A stretch of DNA of 64,000 nt from Cristatella mucedo (lineage: Eukaryota; Bryozoa; Phylactolaemata; Cristatellidae): contig WPIO01000002.1 of assembly GCA_009760855.2 (NCBI GenBank), positions 7,870,001-7,934,000 on the forward strand, read 5' to 3'. Positions within the stretch are counted from its first letter, which is position 1. Every line of letters begins with the position of its first letter. Below are positions 39,189 to 50,152 of the stretch, piece by piece. Position numbers and translations under genes: made by a program. The notes beneath the pieces are model-generated. The model ran no database searches. It saw only the letters and a list, made by a program, of their open reading frames with translations, and was not told where the DNA came from.

Positions 39189-40649
39189 CTCACCGACCTC
39201 TTGACACTAGCCTGAGACGCAGCCGGCTGAGACGCTGAGACTGAAAACGCAGAGGAACGCGCAGGGTGCACGTAACTGCAACGACCTCGTAGTATCGGCT
39301 CGGTCGCGAAGCCGTCTAGTTCGCTTGGAACAGCCGGACCGAAGAATTTCCGCTCAATACTCTAAATTGCGACCGCGTGGAGAAATTAAGAGCTCTAAAG
39401 AGACTGACTCGACAAACTCCACAGTAATCGACGAAGTGATTGATCTGAGGTAAACTGAACGTGAAAATGGTCTGAGGTAGACTGAACGTAAAGTAAAGCG
39501 CCTGTACCGATGCCGCATTGTACTGACATTATGTACACGCCCACGAGACGAAACCGCGGCCCAGCGCGAAACGCCCAGCAGCGACGATATCCGGAAAAAG
39601 CAGGAACGAACGCGCTACGCGGCGTTGCGTTCTATCTCTTCAACTGACTCCCTAACGACCAAGGCTGGCTGACCTAACTCTAAAGGAATATGCTTAAAGA
39701 TAGCGAACTGAGTCCTAAGCATCTAGTCAGCTGGTAGCTTCAATAAATATTTCACTCGGAGGCCGAGATGTATGCGGCTCTGTTAGCATGCAAAACCTCT
39801 TCTCGCCTCTTTGGCTAAAAATTATGCTGAAATATATGTTTTAAGAGGAGCTCGTGTTCGGAAAAATCGCGAAAAATTTCGATGCTGCAAATGAAAATGC
39901 GGACCCAAGCGTCCGCTGACCGAGCGTCAAGCCGAGCCTAGCGGGTGAGCACGGCACACTGCTGGGCAAGGACTCGATACCACGACGTGACGTGGGGCCG
40001 TGAAATGCTCTAATCTTACCCTCAGTCTCTATTCGTTCTTAACCTCGCCGTAAGTGCAGGCGTTCGGGAAGCTTCGACAAAAGCATGAAACTCCCTCGGC
40101 GGCTTCTTCTTCTTCTTCAGTCTATTCTTGCTTTAGAGTTTGTCGTGTGCAAGTTTCTGTTGAGTTTCGGCCGCGAGTGGCTGGCTTTTTTGGTTGCATG
40201 CTTTTCTCGTCAATGATAGGTGCGCTTGTATTGTGCTCGCTTTGCCACTTTTTTTTTATCGCAATTCGTTGCTGTGAAAACTCGTCGGTCCACAATGGCG
40301 GGCGGAAGCCGCAGGTTTTATATGGAAATTGGCATGCTCCCGTACAAAATCACGAAAAACTCTGCTTGGTGAGGCGGGCCTGATCGGCTGCTGACCTGGC
40401 TGAGGAGCCCGCCCCATTGACCGCCAAGTTCCGAGTTCTTAGCTCAGGAGGAAAGTCTATTGGGAAGAAAGACGAAAAACGCATTTCAAAATTACATGTA
40501 AAAATTTTGTTAGAAAACGAACATAAATTTAATTTTATGAAGTTCATTCATCAGCACCGGATTGGGAATCAGCATTGAGTGACTTGTCAGGAAGGTACAG
40601 ACGTGGTGACTATCTTTAACACATTTTAGCTGATTTGACAGCCACATTT
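39189..40649. other. No recognisable gene
   Basis: A 109-codon plus-strand frame covers 40054-40383, with a Ser run and a hydrophobic stretch. It has no recognisable domain, and a donor-like GCCGTAAGT lies just before it. The evidence is not enough for a gene call. Confidence 0.35.
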
Positions 40650-40790
40650 TACAGGGGTAGGAGAACCTTAATGGCTATTTCTGCCGCTTGCAGTGGAACA
40701 TAGGGATCGGTACTGCGGTACTCGAACACGCGGCATGTGTCGTGAAGAGCAAGCCTGTTACCCGAGAGCTAAGAGCCAGGGGATAAAGGC
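40650..40790 (-). mobile_element. SINE-A relic
   Basis: Diverged minus-strand copy. GGAGAACCTTAATGGCTATT, TGCCGCTTGCAGTGG, the B-box region GGTACTCGAACACGCGGC and AGCAAGCCTGTTACCCG occur in the order expected for SINE-A. Confidence 0.5.
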
Positions 40791-41461
40791 ACAGTGTGAG
40801 CATTGCGCGAGTCAGTGTGGCGGACTAGCTAACTAAATTAAAAACATAGCTAATTTTCGGGTTTGATATCGCCACTGTATGTGAAAAAAGTATGGAAATG
40901 CAAAGTTGCCTTGACCTCGAAATCTCGAGTTGCGGCGACTACTGTGGAGGTAACCGGAATGGCAGGCTTCTTTGTTCAAAATATTATGAATTCATTAGAA
41001 GTTATTTCAATCTACCAGGAGGAGAACCTGGGCTGGAAATGTAGAACTGGTTGCTAAGTAGACTACTATTTTAGTTACTATAATGACATCTAGACTTCTC
41101 CCGTCAAGAATGACAGCTGGAAAGCTCGACAATTCAGGGCTTTAAGCTTTGAAGCTCCTGGATGCAAGAAGAATCAAGTGCTGCAGAAGGTCAACTCTAT
41201 TATTTAGCAAGGGAATGCTAAGGTCCACAATTAGTGGCAATGCAGCTGTAAAATATCGTTCAAAGCTCGACAACTTCGGTCAGAGCGCGCATTGAGCACT
41301 TCGCGAGCTCTTTCTTACTCCTTCGAGCGTCAGCTTGGTGCTTAAAGGCTTAGAAACGAAGAGATCGGCTTCGACTCTTACATTTGACTCTTCACTCGTT
41401 TGAACCGCTTTGTAATGCGAAAAATTGCTCTAGCAGGCTAGCGACTTATTGCAACGGCTTG
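40791..41461. other. No recognisable feature
   Basis: Nothing supportable between the SINE relic and the LINE-B fragment. Confidence 0.4.
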
Positions 41462-41608
41462 GTAGTACAAACGATCTTTTTAGCCGTGCTGCACTGCTAC
41501 TTACATGCTGCTCACTACCTAATCTGCTCTCCCGACTCAGCTATGCATCTCAAATTCTCTTTGCTGCCTGAGATAAAGTCTGTTGGGGATCGAATGCGTA
41601 CAAATGAT
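41462..41608 (+). mobile_element. LINE-B fragment
   Basis: Nearly identical over about 130 bp to 38628-38763: TTTTTAGCCGTGCTGCACTG, CTTACATGCTGCTCACTACC, GAGATAAAGTCTGTTGGGGA. Both ends stop abruptly, without the family's tail. Confidence 0.8.
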
Positions 41609-42004
41609 CGTGGGGAGGAGATGCGTGGCAGGAGAGCTCGCGGCCCTCGCTTTAGACCTTTAGCTCAGCTTTAGTAGCTTTCAAGCAAGCAGCTCAGCAG
41701 CTAGTTCATGGCACATCAGCGTTGCTGTCATGATCTTGCATGCATCTCGTACCAGCTGCTCCTAAATTAGCACAGCTCTTTCTATTTATTACGGGTCCTC
41801 ATTTAGTACGGACTGACGGTCTTGAGCTCGCGTTCAGCTTCTGTCACCATTATTGCTCTGTATGTATAGAGCTTGTAGAATGCAGAGGCGTACAGGACAT
41901 TGTATAGCGCAGCCATCCAAACCAACTGTACATGTATAATATACACATTTCAGATAGCATACACTCCTAAGCTATTAGGCTATGTCGCGTGTGAGCTGAT
42001 TGGC

Positions 42005-42389
42005 TGAGACGATGACCCCTCGATACGGGTCAGGTCAGCCGGACGCGATCCTCGGCTTGCCGGGTCCGAGCGAGGTCAAGATTGGGACGGCCTTCGCCTT
42101 CAACGGCGAGCAGCTCTCGCGAGCGCTGCCTGAGCAGCACTCACTGGGCCGACGCGTTCACCAAGTGGCTGTCGAGCTTCGGCAAAGAGAGGGCCGCCGC
42201 CGCCGCGACGTCGAATCGCGGGCCGGAGGTCGATGAGGAGGTCGAGGAGCCGGACGAGGAGGGCACATCCGAATTCGACCGCATCGAGGCTGGCTCGGAC
42301 CAGCGCTTCGACGATGGCGACGTGTTCCAAGAGAAGCCGGACGTCCCGGTGCTCCAGCAGGGCCAACAAGGACGTGCAGTTTGAATAAA
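42005..42389 (+). pseudogene. GC-rich coding-like segment with a frame change
   Basis: Two adjacent plus-strand frames have strong third-position GC. The first starts at ATG 42012 and includes PDAILGLPGPSEVKIGTAFA and FNGEQLSRALPEQH. The second takes over at about 42145 with WADAFTKWLSSFGKERAAA and continues through an acidic stretch (EVDEEVEEPDEEG) to the end VPVLQQGQQGRAV. The change needs a small indel near 42130-42150. The TGA stop lies in TTTGAATAAACG, so it overlaps an AATAAA poly(A) signal. It could be a last exon with an assembly indel, a processed pseudogene or laterally acquired DNA. No family was recognised. Confidence 0.4.
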
Positions 42390-42761
42390 CGAACGACACA
42401 TACCGAGAGAAATGGCGATACCGCTGCAGACGATGATTTTTTTAAATGATCTTCATGGTTGTATTGAACAATGTGCATTATACGTGGACATACCTTACAC
42501 GTATATTTATTTATATTTACACACACATGCGCGCACACACATATATAAAGATGTACATTATACATCCACGTTTCAGCTCAAGACTCATTTGGTACGCTCA
42601 GCTTTCCCTGCGTCTCAGTGAACTTGTCTTTTTTTTTCTTAGTGCTGTTCGCGAACTTACCCCATACGCATGATCATGTTACTGACCAGCAGTCTTACGA
42701 AGTAGCTGCTCCCAGTGCCTTTTGGTGCATACTTGTCTTAGTACGATACTGGTTTGCTGTT

Positions 42762-42850
42762 AAATAAAAATATTAGCAGATTTAACAGCCTCATTTATAT
42801 AGCGGCAGAAGAGCCTTAGCGGCAATCACGTACTCACTGCTTGCCGGCTG
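42762..42850 (-). mobile_element. SINE-A, 3' part, split copy (left piece)
   Basis: Minus-strand 3' half of SINE-A: the tail, then GGCTGTTAAATCTGCTAATA and GGCTCTTCTGCCGCTATATA. It stops at the internal position where the right piece at 43667 begins. Confidence 0.7.
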
Positions 42851-42870
42851 CACCGGTCTGTGAAATATAT

Positions 42871-43016
42871 GAATATAAATATAATTCATTTATATAGCGC
42901 CCCAAGAGAACTTAATCTCTATTCAGGCGCTTCACATATGCCTCGGGGCTCGAGCCCACGACCTCAGTCAGACCTTTGTCGGAGCGAGCACCTTAACCGC
43001 TAGACCAAACCAGCTC
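42871..43016 (-). mobile_element. SINE-B, well preserved
   Basis: Read on the minus strand: GCTGGTTTGGTCTAGCGGTT (A box), GGTCGTGGGCTCGAGCCCCG (B box), CATATGTGAAGCGCCTGAAT, TAAGTTCTCTTGGGGCGCTA and then ATAAATGAATTATATTT. It abuts the truncated 5' end of a LINE-A copy in opposite orientation. Confidence 0.85.
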
Positions 43017-43021
43017 GGCGA

Positions 43022-43666
43022 AATCAGGCGCTTACAGCTGGTGCACAACTCTGGAACACGGCTTGTTTGTCGTGATCTCCACAGTTACCACATCGAACCA
43101 CTTCTCGCCGACCTGCACAGGCTCCCAGTCAAGCAACGTATCGACTTCAAGGCTTCGTCACTCACTTTAAGGTCTCCTCTTTCTATCGTTCCAGCCTACC
43201 CATCGGCCTTCCCCCCCCCCCGACCAGGCTATGCATAGTACCACCCGCTTTTCGGAATCTAATTGTTTACCTATACCTCGTACAAACCTCCAAACCCTTG
43301 GAGACCATGCGCTTAGTTCGTACGCTCCTAAAGCCTGGAACTCACTCCCGACCTGAGTTACGACATCTCCTGAATTGACCGCATTTAAAAAGAAACTGAA
43401 AACGCATCTATTTATCACTGCATTTAGCGAGTCACTGTGATTCATCCTTTATGTGCTTATGCGTGCTGACACTAGACATGCTGCCACTAACTATACTTGC
43501 ATGCTGAACCTCTGCATGTCACCCTAACTATGTTGTTCTTGTTGCTTATTGAGCATGCTATCACTACCTATTCAATCGTGCTTCCTTTGCAGTAAATGCA
43601 AAGTGCCTAGAAAGATATTGAGTTCTCCGAGGGCGCTATATCAAATGTATTATTATTATTTTTATT
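43022..43666 (+). mobile_element. LINE-A, 5'-truncated copy
   Basis: It starts in the block encoding RRLQLVHNS and goes on through TRLVCRDLHSYHIEPLLAD, LHRLPVKQRIDFK, a poly(C)-disrupted APAYLSD block and AWNSLPT. The 3' UTR has CGTGCTTCCTTTGCAGTAAA and GAGGGCGCTATATCAAATGT and ends in (TTA)n. A C run at 43210-43220 and frameshifts disable it. Confidence 0.85.
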
Positions 43667-43765
43667 ACCAACACTTGCAATTGGCAATTAAGGATCGCCA
43701 AATGCTTGATTCGAACCCACGACCTAGGTCGTGAGGAGCGAGCACTTTACCTCCAATACTATTGC
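43667..43765 (-). mobile_element. SINE-A, 5' part, split copy (right piece)
   Basis: Minus-strand 5' half of SINE-A: GTAAAGTGCTCGCTCC, CACGACCTAGGTCGTGGGTT, CGAATCAAGCATTTGGCGAT and CCTTAATTGCC. It begins at the point where the left piece at 42762-42850 ends. A short LINE-A-like tail scrap (TTGCAGTGAGTTGTAAAGTG) follows at 43808-43845. Confidence 0.7.
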
Positions 43766-43845
43766 ATGTTTGTCAATGCGTGATACCTTTGTTTTCAAAA
43801 ACTCTTGGTTATTGCTTCTCTTGCAGTGAGTTGTAAAGTGCTTAG

Positions 43846-44060
43846 ATAAATAAATTCCAGCTGACTTTGTATAGCCATTGTGCAGCCTCTTTTTGTATAG
43901 CGGCAGAAGAGCCTTACAGGCTATCACAACCGCTTGCAGCGGCAAAAAAGAATCCCCCAATGCAGGATTTGAACTTCACGACCTCAGTCCCGAGGTCGTT
44001 AGGCTCGGAACCTCGGTACGCAGATCATGAAGCGAAGCCACCTTACCCAGTGTGCCATTG
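43846..44060 (-). mobile_element. SINE-A with an internal insertion
   Basis: Minus strand: ATGGCACACTGGGTAAGG (A box), about 40 bp of extra sequence, ACGACCTCGGGACTGAGGTC (palindrome), GAAGTTCAAATCCTGC (B box), then the SINE-A body and GGCTGCACAATGGC with a TTTATTTA end. It is about 30 bp longer than the 39.0-kb copy because of the extra segment. Confidence 0.75.
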
Positions 44061-44271
44061 CAGATTTCGTAACTTTTTAGCAGATATATAAATGAAGGAT
44101 AACAATTATAATTAGTATTACTATCGCGGGTCAAACGGAAAAGCTAACCCTTTATTACGTGAAGCGCCGAAATGACTGGGCAATCGGCACATTGCCACCA
44201 GCTGATATCGTCCGGAGCTGCAAGCGAACGTTGCTAGTTGCGAAGCTGTGTATCACTATTGTCTTGTATCT

Positions 44272-44800
44272 CTAGACGTATTGTCTTGTATCTCGTTCGT
44301 TTTGCAATGAGAGGCTCGCTTCTCTAACGTAGGGCTTGGTGCAGTAGACTATCGAACTCGTTTGGTTTCGCACGCACGTGGAAGCCGAAGCGTGGCCAGT
44401 GTCGTCCAGGTGTCGCTCCATAGCGTCTCTATCCGTCGTTACGAACCCGCACGTGCAGAACATTTGAACAAAGCACGCGCGTGTGGCTAATCGGCAGACG
44501 AAAGCAGTGGTGAAAGCGGCCGTCTCCTGGCGGCCGCGGTGCTTACGCACGTGCCGGCCGCGCCACCACCTCGTAGGTCACGCACACCTTCCGCTTGCCC
44601 GCTTCGAAGCACTTCCAGCAACACAGCGGTGCGAAGAAAAGTTTCGCGATGCAGCTGCTTCAAATGCTAAAAGGCGTCGCCGCCGGCCGCATGTTTCGTG
44701 CCGTTGCTCGCACGGTCAGCACGAAAGGCGTCGTTTCTTTGAGGTTGAAGGTTCTTCGGCGTTTGAAGAGCCGCTAAAAGGGATCGACACTGAACTGTAG
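44272..44800 (-). pseudogene. Zinc-finger paralogue, broken
   Basis: The segment is related to the intact frame at 46.8-47.3 kb. The best block, in frame at 44272-44550, contains CFVQMFCTCGFVTTDRD, then MERHLDDTGH and VYCTKPY. The intact frame has CFVLIICGCGFNTTERH, MDAHLADVNH and VFCAKPY at the same places. Upstream, in other frames, APLCCWKCFEAGK matches APLWCWECFSEAGK, HLKQLH matches HLSQKH, and RHVRKH matches RHVRAH. A TGA replaces the Trp codon of the first C-x2-C, and at least three frame changes are needed to follow the protein. It is CpG-rich and may be a decayed tandem duplicate. Confidence 0.55.
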
Positions 44801-46095
44801 CTTACTGGGCAGCGCTGGACCGTGCCGCGCTCCTCCGGTGGCCACGAACATGGTTTTCGACAGCCTGATCGAACGGAGCAGGGCCTTCATTGCACAGTTT
44901 GCTCCTTGGTGGTAGCAGCATTCTATTGGCCCCGGTGGCAAGAGGAAGCACGTGTCCGCTAAACACGTTTCGCGGCCTCGCTGAATGCGAGAACGTATAT
45001 GAATGAAAGGCTGCTAAGTTGGGTCTGGCACGCCGGTTTGCATTTGACGTCGACTTCTCTTTTTTTCTTCTGAACGCTGAGTTACTGCAATTGAGACCCA
45101 GTGAAACGGTCTGATACGAAGCATGCACAATTGTGCATGCTGGCAGCGAAGCCAAATAGATCACGAGAGAGCGACTTAAAAAAAATTCATAATACGTCCG
45201 AGGTGATACGACCAAAAATACGCCTCCAAATTGGAACTAACGGACAGCTTAATTTGTGCTGGATTGGGGGATTTATAATCACCTTAATTTCAATTCACTC
45301 AATGCTTTGTGGGACAGCTTCCAGTTCACTCAACGTTGCACCTCTTTCAGCTCACAATATGCACACTTCTCGCCATGAGCATGAAGAAAAGATGCGGTAA
45401 GAACAGAGAAAACACCAAGGCTTTACCTTTTTAGTCAGTGAAAGCTGCAGTATGCAGCAGGAAATGCGCGTAAGAAGCAAGCGTACGAGCTCGGACTGAC
45501 GAGCGAAGAGCCACCGATATTGAATAGCGCTTAAGCAAGCCTGCACAAATTGAATGCTAGCTTTCTTTTGACAGACGCTAGCCGTTGGCTCAAGCTGTGC
45601 AGAGAGCTTACTCCCAGCTGTCCAATCGCGGGCAGTAGACATGACGTACACGCCGAAAAAATGGTATTTCTCTTCAGTATGTCAGTGGAATTTGGTCAGA
45701 AGCTAGCTTCGAGGATGCTTTATTGCACGAGATGCTGGATCGCTGTCTCGTCTGGAGCGCACAACGGTCCATGCTGCGGTGTAGATCTGCTGCTGAGTCA
45801 TGGCGGTCGACCTGCGAAAGTTAAAAACTCTTTCCGAAAATTCAGGCTCTAACAGTATAACAAAGGCGGCAATTAGGAGCTTGTAGCAGCCTCGCTGGAC
45901 AACGTAGGAGCGGTAACTCAAAATCGTGCTCAGGTATCAGCTTTCTTTAACTAATCTGTAGATACGCATTTTCAGTTGTTCGCTTGGTTTTAATGAATGT
46001 TTTCACGCTTTGTACGAAGCTCTAATCACTTGCCATCGGAGAAAATTCTTTTAGGACCCCAGCAGTGTGTTTTTACACTGAGTTTGCTAATACGT

Positions 46096-46098
<3 letters not shown>
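44801..46098. other. No recognisable gene
   Basis: Spacer between the two zinc-finger copies. Open frames at 44802-45215 (minus), 45352-45651 (minus) and 45550-45852 (plus) show no family resemblance. Confidence 0.4.
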
Positions 46099-46170
<72 letters not shown>

Positions 46171-46183
46171 ACACACACACACA
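46099..46183. repeat. (AC)n microsatellite
   Basis: About 85 bp of AC, with one T interruption. Confidence 0.97.
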
Positions 46184-46802
46184 TGTATGCAGAATATACA
46201 TCTGTATGTCGATAAATGCATATATGTATCAGTCTATGTCTCCAAATAGCTATGAGTACCAATTTAATGTTATTCTATAGAATTATCTAAGCTCAGCAAA
46301 AACTAGGATCTTGGGATTTTGAATACAATGCGAGCATTAGCCGAATGCAGAGGCTGCAGCAACATTTTTATTTCATTGATATATTTCATTTTCGGGTTAT
46401 CCCTCCACGTATAATTGAGAGACAAATTTATTCAGAAGTTATTTAGATCGTCTGAACTTCACGCTGCTCATTAATCTTAGAAAATGTTTACTACAGTCCA
46501 AAAGCTCGAGGCTGAAATGATTGTACCTGCTAATGCATCAAGTAGCACGCGACATTAGCTTGTAGTCCATCACGCGCATATACATAACTCGCTGTTTTTC
46601 TAAGCCCTTTCCTCAGCTGTTACTACGGAATAAACGATTCAATTTGATGAAGCTTAGTGAGATTTTGATCGAGCCAAGACTCTGTCATGCACACAAGATT
46701 CGACCGCATTCAAGCGAAGTCTTGATACACCGAGATTGTTCCACAGCCACGAAGACCAAAGTCTACGGTTCCAGTAGCCGCGATCGATCTCATTTCAATA
46801 TC
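46184..46802. other. No recognisable feature
   Basis: AT-rich spacer downstream of the minus-strand zinc-finger frame. AATAAA-like motifs were not conclusive. Confidence 0.4.
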
Positions 46803-47309
46803 TCACAATTTTTCTGTGCTATGTGCACTGTAAGGCTTGGCACAGAAGACCAGTGAGCCGATCTGCTTGCATACACAAGCGTAAGCGGTCTCGACATGAT
46901 TGACGTCGGCCAGGTGCGCATCCATCGTGTGTCGCTCTGTCGTATTGAATCCACAGCCGCAGATTATTAGCACGAAGCACATACGAGGCCGCAGGGCCGA
47001 TCGAGCCGGTAAGCTTGGCGAATCCAAATGGTGAGCCCTGACGTGCCTAACGACCAGCTCATACGTCTTGAAGCTGTGAAGCTTGCCCGCCTCGGAGAAG
47101 CACTCCCAGCACCAAAGCGGCGCACCGACGGTCGAATGTTTTTGGCTCAAATGCTGTATGATCCCGAGGTAAGAATGGAACCAGCTTTGGCACGACCAGC
47201 ACATGAAGCGTCGAAATTTCGCTTTTGAGCCTTTCACACTTGTAGCGGCTAGAGGAGATGGCGGACCAAATTTATTTAGTGCGCCAGCAGAATGCAGACT
47301 GGTCGGCAT
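46803..47309 (-). CDS. C2H2-type zinc-finger protein or exon, unidentified
   Basis: A minus-strand frame of 168 codons from the first in-frame ATG (47307-47309). The frame stays open about 17 codons further upstream, so this may be an internal exon. It has three possible zinc-binding modules. The first is CWSC...HLSQKH (C-x2-C-x12-H-x4-H, roughly residues 38-59). The second is CWECFSEAGK...HVRAH (C-x2-C-x18-H-x3-H). The third is CGCGFNTTERH...HLADVNH (C-x-C-x12-H-x5-H), with a further Cys-rich tail ending CAKPY. Spacing differs from standard C2H2 fingers, so DNA binding is an inference only. A broken paralogue lies 2 kb downstream on the same strand. The conserved cysteines and histidines shared by the two copies argue that this is a real protein. 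Confidence 0.55.
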   Translation of the reverse strand: MPTSLHSAGALNKFGPPSPLAATSVKGSKAKFRRFMCWSCQSWFHSYLGIIQHLSQKHSTVGAPLWCWECFSEAGKLHSFKTYELVVRHVRAHHLDSPSLPARSALRPRMCFVLIICGCGFNTTERHTMDAHLADVNHVETAYACVCKQIGSLVFCAKPYSAHSTEKL

Positions 47310-47694
47310 GGCTGCATTTAAAACAGCGAAGCCACCAAGCCGCCACAAGGAAAACTGCAAACTGCTCGAACCAACGCAGCATTCGTTCTGCCGTGTCCTC
47401 TAGTAGTTGCTAGGCCTCGGATTGACCCATACTTGACACAGAAGCAGACAATAGGCTGACATTCATCACGGGGGCCTCAGGAGTCTCGAGAAGCTGTAAA
47501 CTGCAAGCGACTTGTAAATGCAAAAAGTTTACAGAAAGACGCAAGGTAATTGCTGCGTAGACCCGATGTATTTCTCGCAGTCTGAACTTTAATCAACCCT
47601 ATATCAAACCAGCCGGTACTGGCTCGACGGATACTTCTAAGATGGGTCAAAATGAGTTAGCTTTTGTCGTCCTTACTATGGAAGTTGAATTAAC
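47310..47694. other. No recognisable feature
   Basis: Upstream side of the zinc-finger frame. A stretch near 47400 reads ACTACTAG on the minus strand and could be an acceptor, but it has no strong pyrimidine tract. Confidence 0.35.
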
Positions 47695-47890
47695 ATATGC
47701 ACAAGGCTCTGGCAACACTCGCCTCTGGGTCTGATCCTACGGGTGAGGTGTATGCACTTCACGCCCCAGATGGTGGGTTCGAGTACTGTAGGGGGCAGTC
47801 GTTTATTTTGTGCTACAAGTGGGGTGTTAGCCATGAGCGTTTCTCTGCAACGGTATAGCTGAGGCTGTCAGATAAAACGATTTAATCACT
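47695..47890 (+). mobile_element. SINE-A relic
   Basis: Plus-strand diverged copy: CTCTGGCAACACTCGCCTC (A-box region), GGTGGGTTCGAGTACTG (B box), GCAACGGTATAGCTGAGGCT and GATTTAATCACTGTATTAAA near the end. The match to the family is weak but colinear. Confidence 0.4.
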
Positions 47891-50152
47891 GTATTAAAGT
47901 AGCTTTAGAGCTATGCTTAGCCGAATTGGTCATTGTCTCAAAACTAGAGGACCACTAGACTAAAGTTGACAGATGCCCACGAGAACTGTTAAAACTATGA
48001 CTGAAAAGTAGTTTAGCCACAAAAGAATCCCGCTACATACAGTCTCTCGTTCTGAAAAGACGACGGAATAAAACAATTCACCGCTGCCATTATGCTAAGC
48101 TCACAGGCTCTCTCTTTCTCTCCGCTCTCTCTCTCTCCCCCTCTCTCAAGCGTCCACAGCGAGGCAAACCGAAGCACCGCGCGACCGCACGATAGAGGGC
48201 TTGAATCAAGATTATGCACGGTCGACTTCTTAGCCTCTTAGCTTCCCTGTATAGAGCTTCCATGCGAAGGCAAAGCACATGCAAAGCACGTGCCAGCGTG
48301 CTATCGGTGAACGAGCGGAGACGCACTCCAAGCTCATGACTCGCTCGCTTTTCTCAGAGCAGCCACTTGCATTCCGAAGCCAATCGCGCCGGCGCTAGTC
48401 TTTTTTTTAAAAGCACCATATACCAATACCTACTTTCACAAAGCGAAAGCGAACGGCGCAGGCAGGTTTGAGCACAGTAAATCTGTCGAGCCCATGACAA
48501 GGAGAGCGTGCGTGATGCACGAAAGCTTAAACGGCTGGTAGCCACTGGTAGCCGACGATCGATTCAATTGTAGTTGTGGATCAGTTTCGCAGAAGAATGA
48601 CGCTGCCGACGAGGACCGCTACAGCAGGTGTCTGTCTAAGAGTGACTGCCTAGGAGCGAACCCTTGAGACAGGCAAAAGAAACGCTTGACCGAGGCCCGA
48701 TCCAACGTCAATGCTCCTCTGTGGTAGTCGTGCCGCTGGTTGAGCGAACTTGCGAGCGACACCAACGACTCAAGAGATTGCATACATGATCTGTCGCCGA
48801 GCACTAGGAGCGGCGGCAAGGAAACCTCCTTCAAACTTTCATGGGCTACACATCTGATAGCCAAGTGTTAGCACTTCGCGAAGGCTGCAACATCGCCAGC
48901 TTAAGTGTTAACCATCAGCTTGCATACATAAGTACTGGAGAGGATCTCAGTTTCGCTATCATACTGGTGTTTTTTTACGTCGATTCTTTCCGGCCAACAC
49001 GAGAATGTGTTCGGTGCATAAAATATTTGCGGCGTATAGGCCATATTTTGAAATTTTTCTGGCACCTTTTTATTGCTTTGCTCTCGTCATTCTTACTAGA
49101 TAATGTAGCGGCACAACGCGTGCAATATTTACAGTCCCGAAACCCAAGAAATGCAGCAAAGCAGTAAAGCGGACTGAAAAAGAAAATGCTGTCAGATGCA
49201 CATAAAAAGTACTCCTCCGAGAGTGCAAAGAGTTTGCAGTAGGCACGATCTGCAGCTCAGACACACTCATTTCGAGGCGCTTTTATTCGCTTGTGCTGAG
49301 AACAATTACCTACCAACTGCAGCCTGTAGCCAAAAGTTTCAACAACTGGGTAATACTTCCGCTTTGTTGAGGAAGAGGGCTGCTGCGGCCGACAGTACTG
49401 ATTTCAATATTTTTAGCACTCGATCCTTACCGCATGGAATTTTCAAAGGTTTTAGGTCTTAGCTTTATGCACGCGTTGTGCCTCTACCTGAAACGTAAGG
49501 GTCATGTGGACACGCCTGTAACACTGGTGTCGGTAGTGTTGGACCGTTGCTTAAGAGCCTTTAGCCGTTATCTATCGCTCCGCTCATTGCCAATGATTGT
49601 ATTGTTGAGCATCGTTCCCGATGCACGGTTCTCAACCTGGCGGAGTATGAAGCACGCACTCGTCAGTGTTTACAAGCTGAATCGGTTGTATGTGTTGCCG
49701 ACGCTCGGTATTAAGAAAATTGCTTATCGAACTCCGGCAAATCAAGGGGCAGTGTTTAACCAAATTTAAGCGAATTTAACGCTATGACGAGCTTGAGTGA
49801 ATTCCGGTAAATGCTTACCCCTAATCTCTGTGGGGATAGTACTCACAGCTTGTGAGAACATCTGGTCGAATGGAGGCATGCGTTAATCATTTATTGAGAT
49901 TCCTGTCGTTTTATTGCCATTTCTATGGGTGCAGATGCTGGCACGATTCCTGAAGCAAAGAGCTGAAGTAGTGATGTCGGAACTCAAGTCTACTTGAACG
50001 AGTGATTCCAAGACTACTATGAAGCAGGAAGTATGCTCATAACAGCTGCACCAGTGAACCTGATATAGCATTAAATAGGGGAAGGTGAAAGGTGACAATT
50101 GTAGCACAGCTTTATGCCCTGGCCCTAGCCCTACCCTCCTTGTGTCCATTAG
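47891..50152. other. No firm gene
   Basis: A short pyrimidine tract lies at 48105-48147. A minus-strand frame from about 48849 down to 48619 contains LGDRSCMQSLESLVSLASS and follows an acceptor-like GTGTAG. A plus-strand 111-codon frame covers 49434-49769. Neither has a recognisable domain. Confidence 0.35.
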
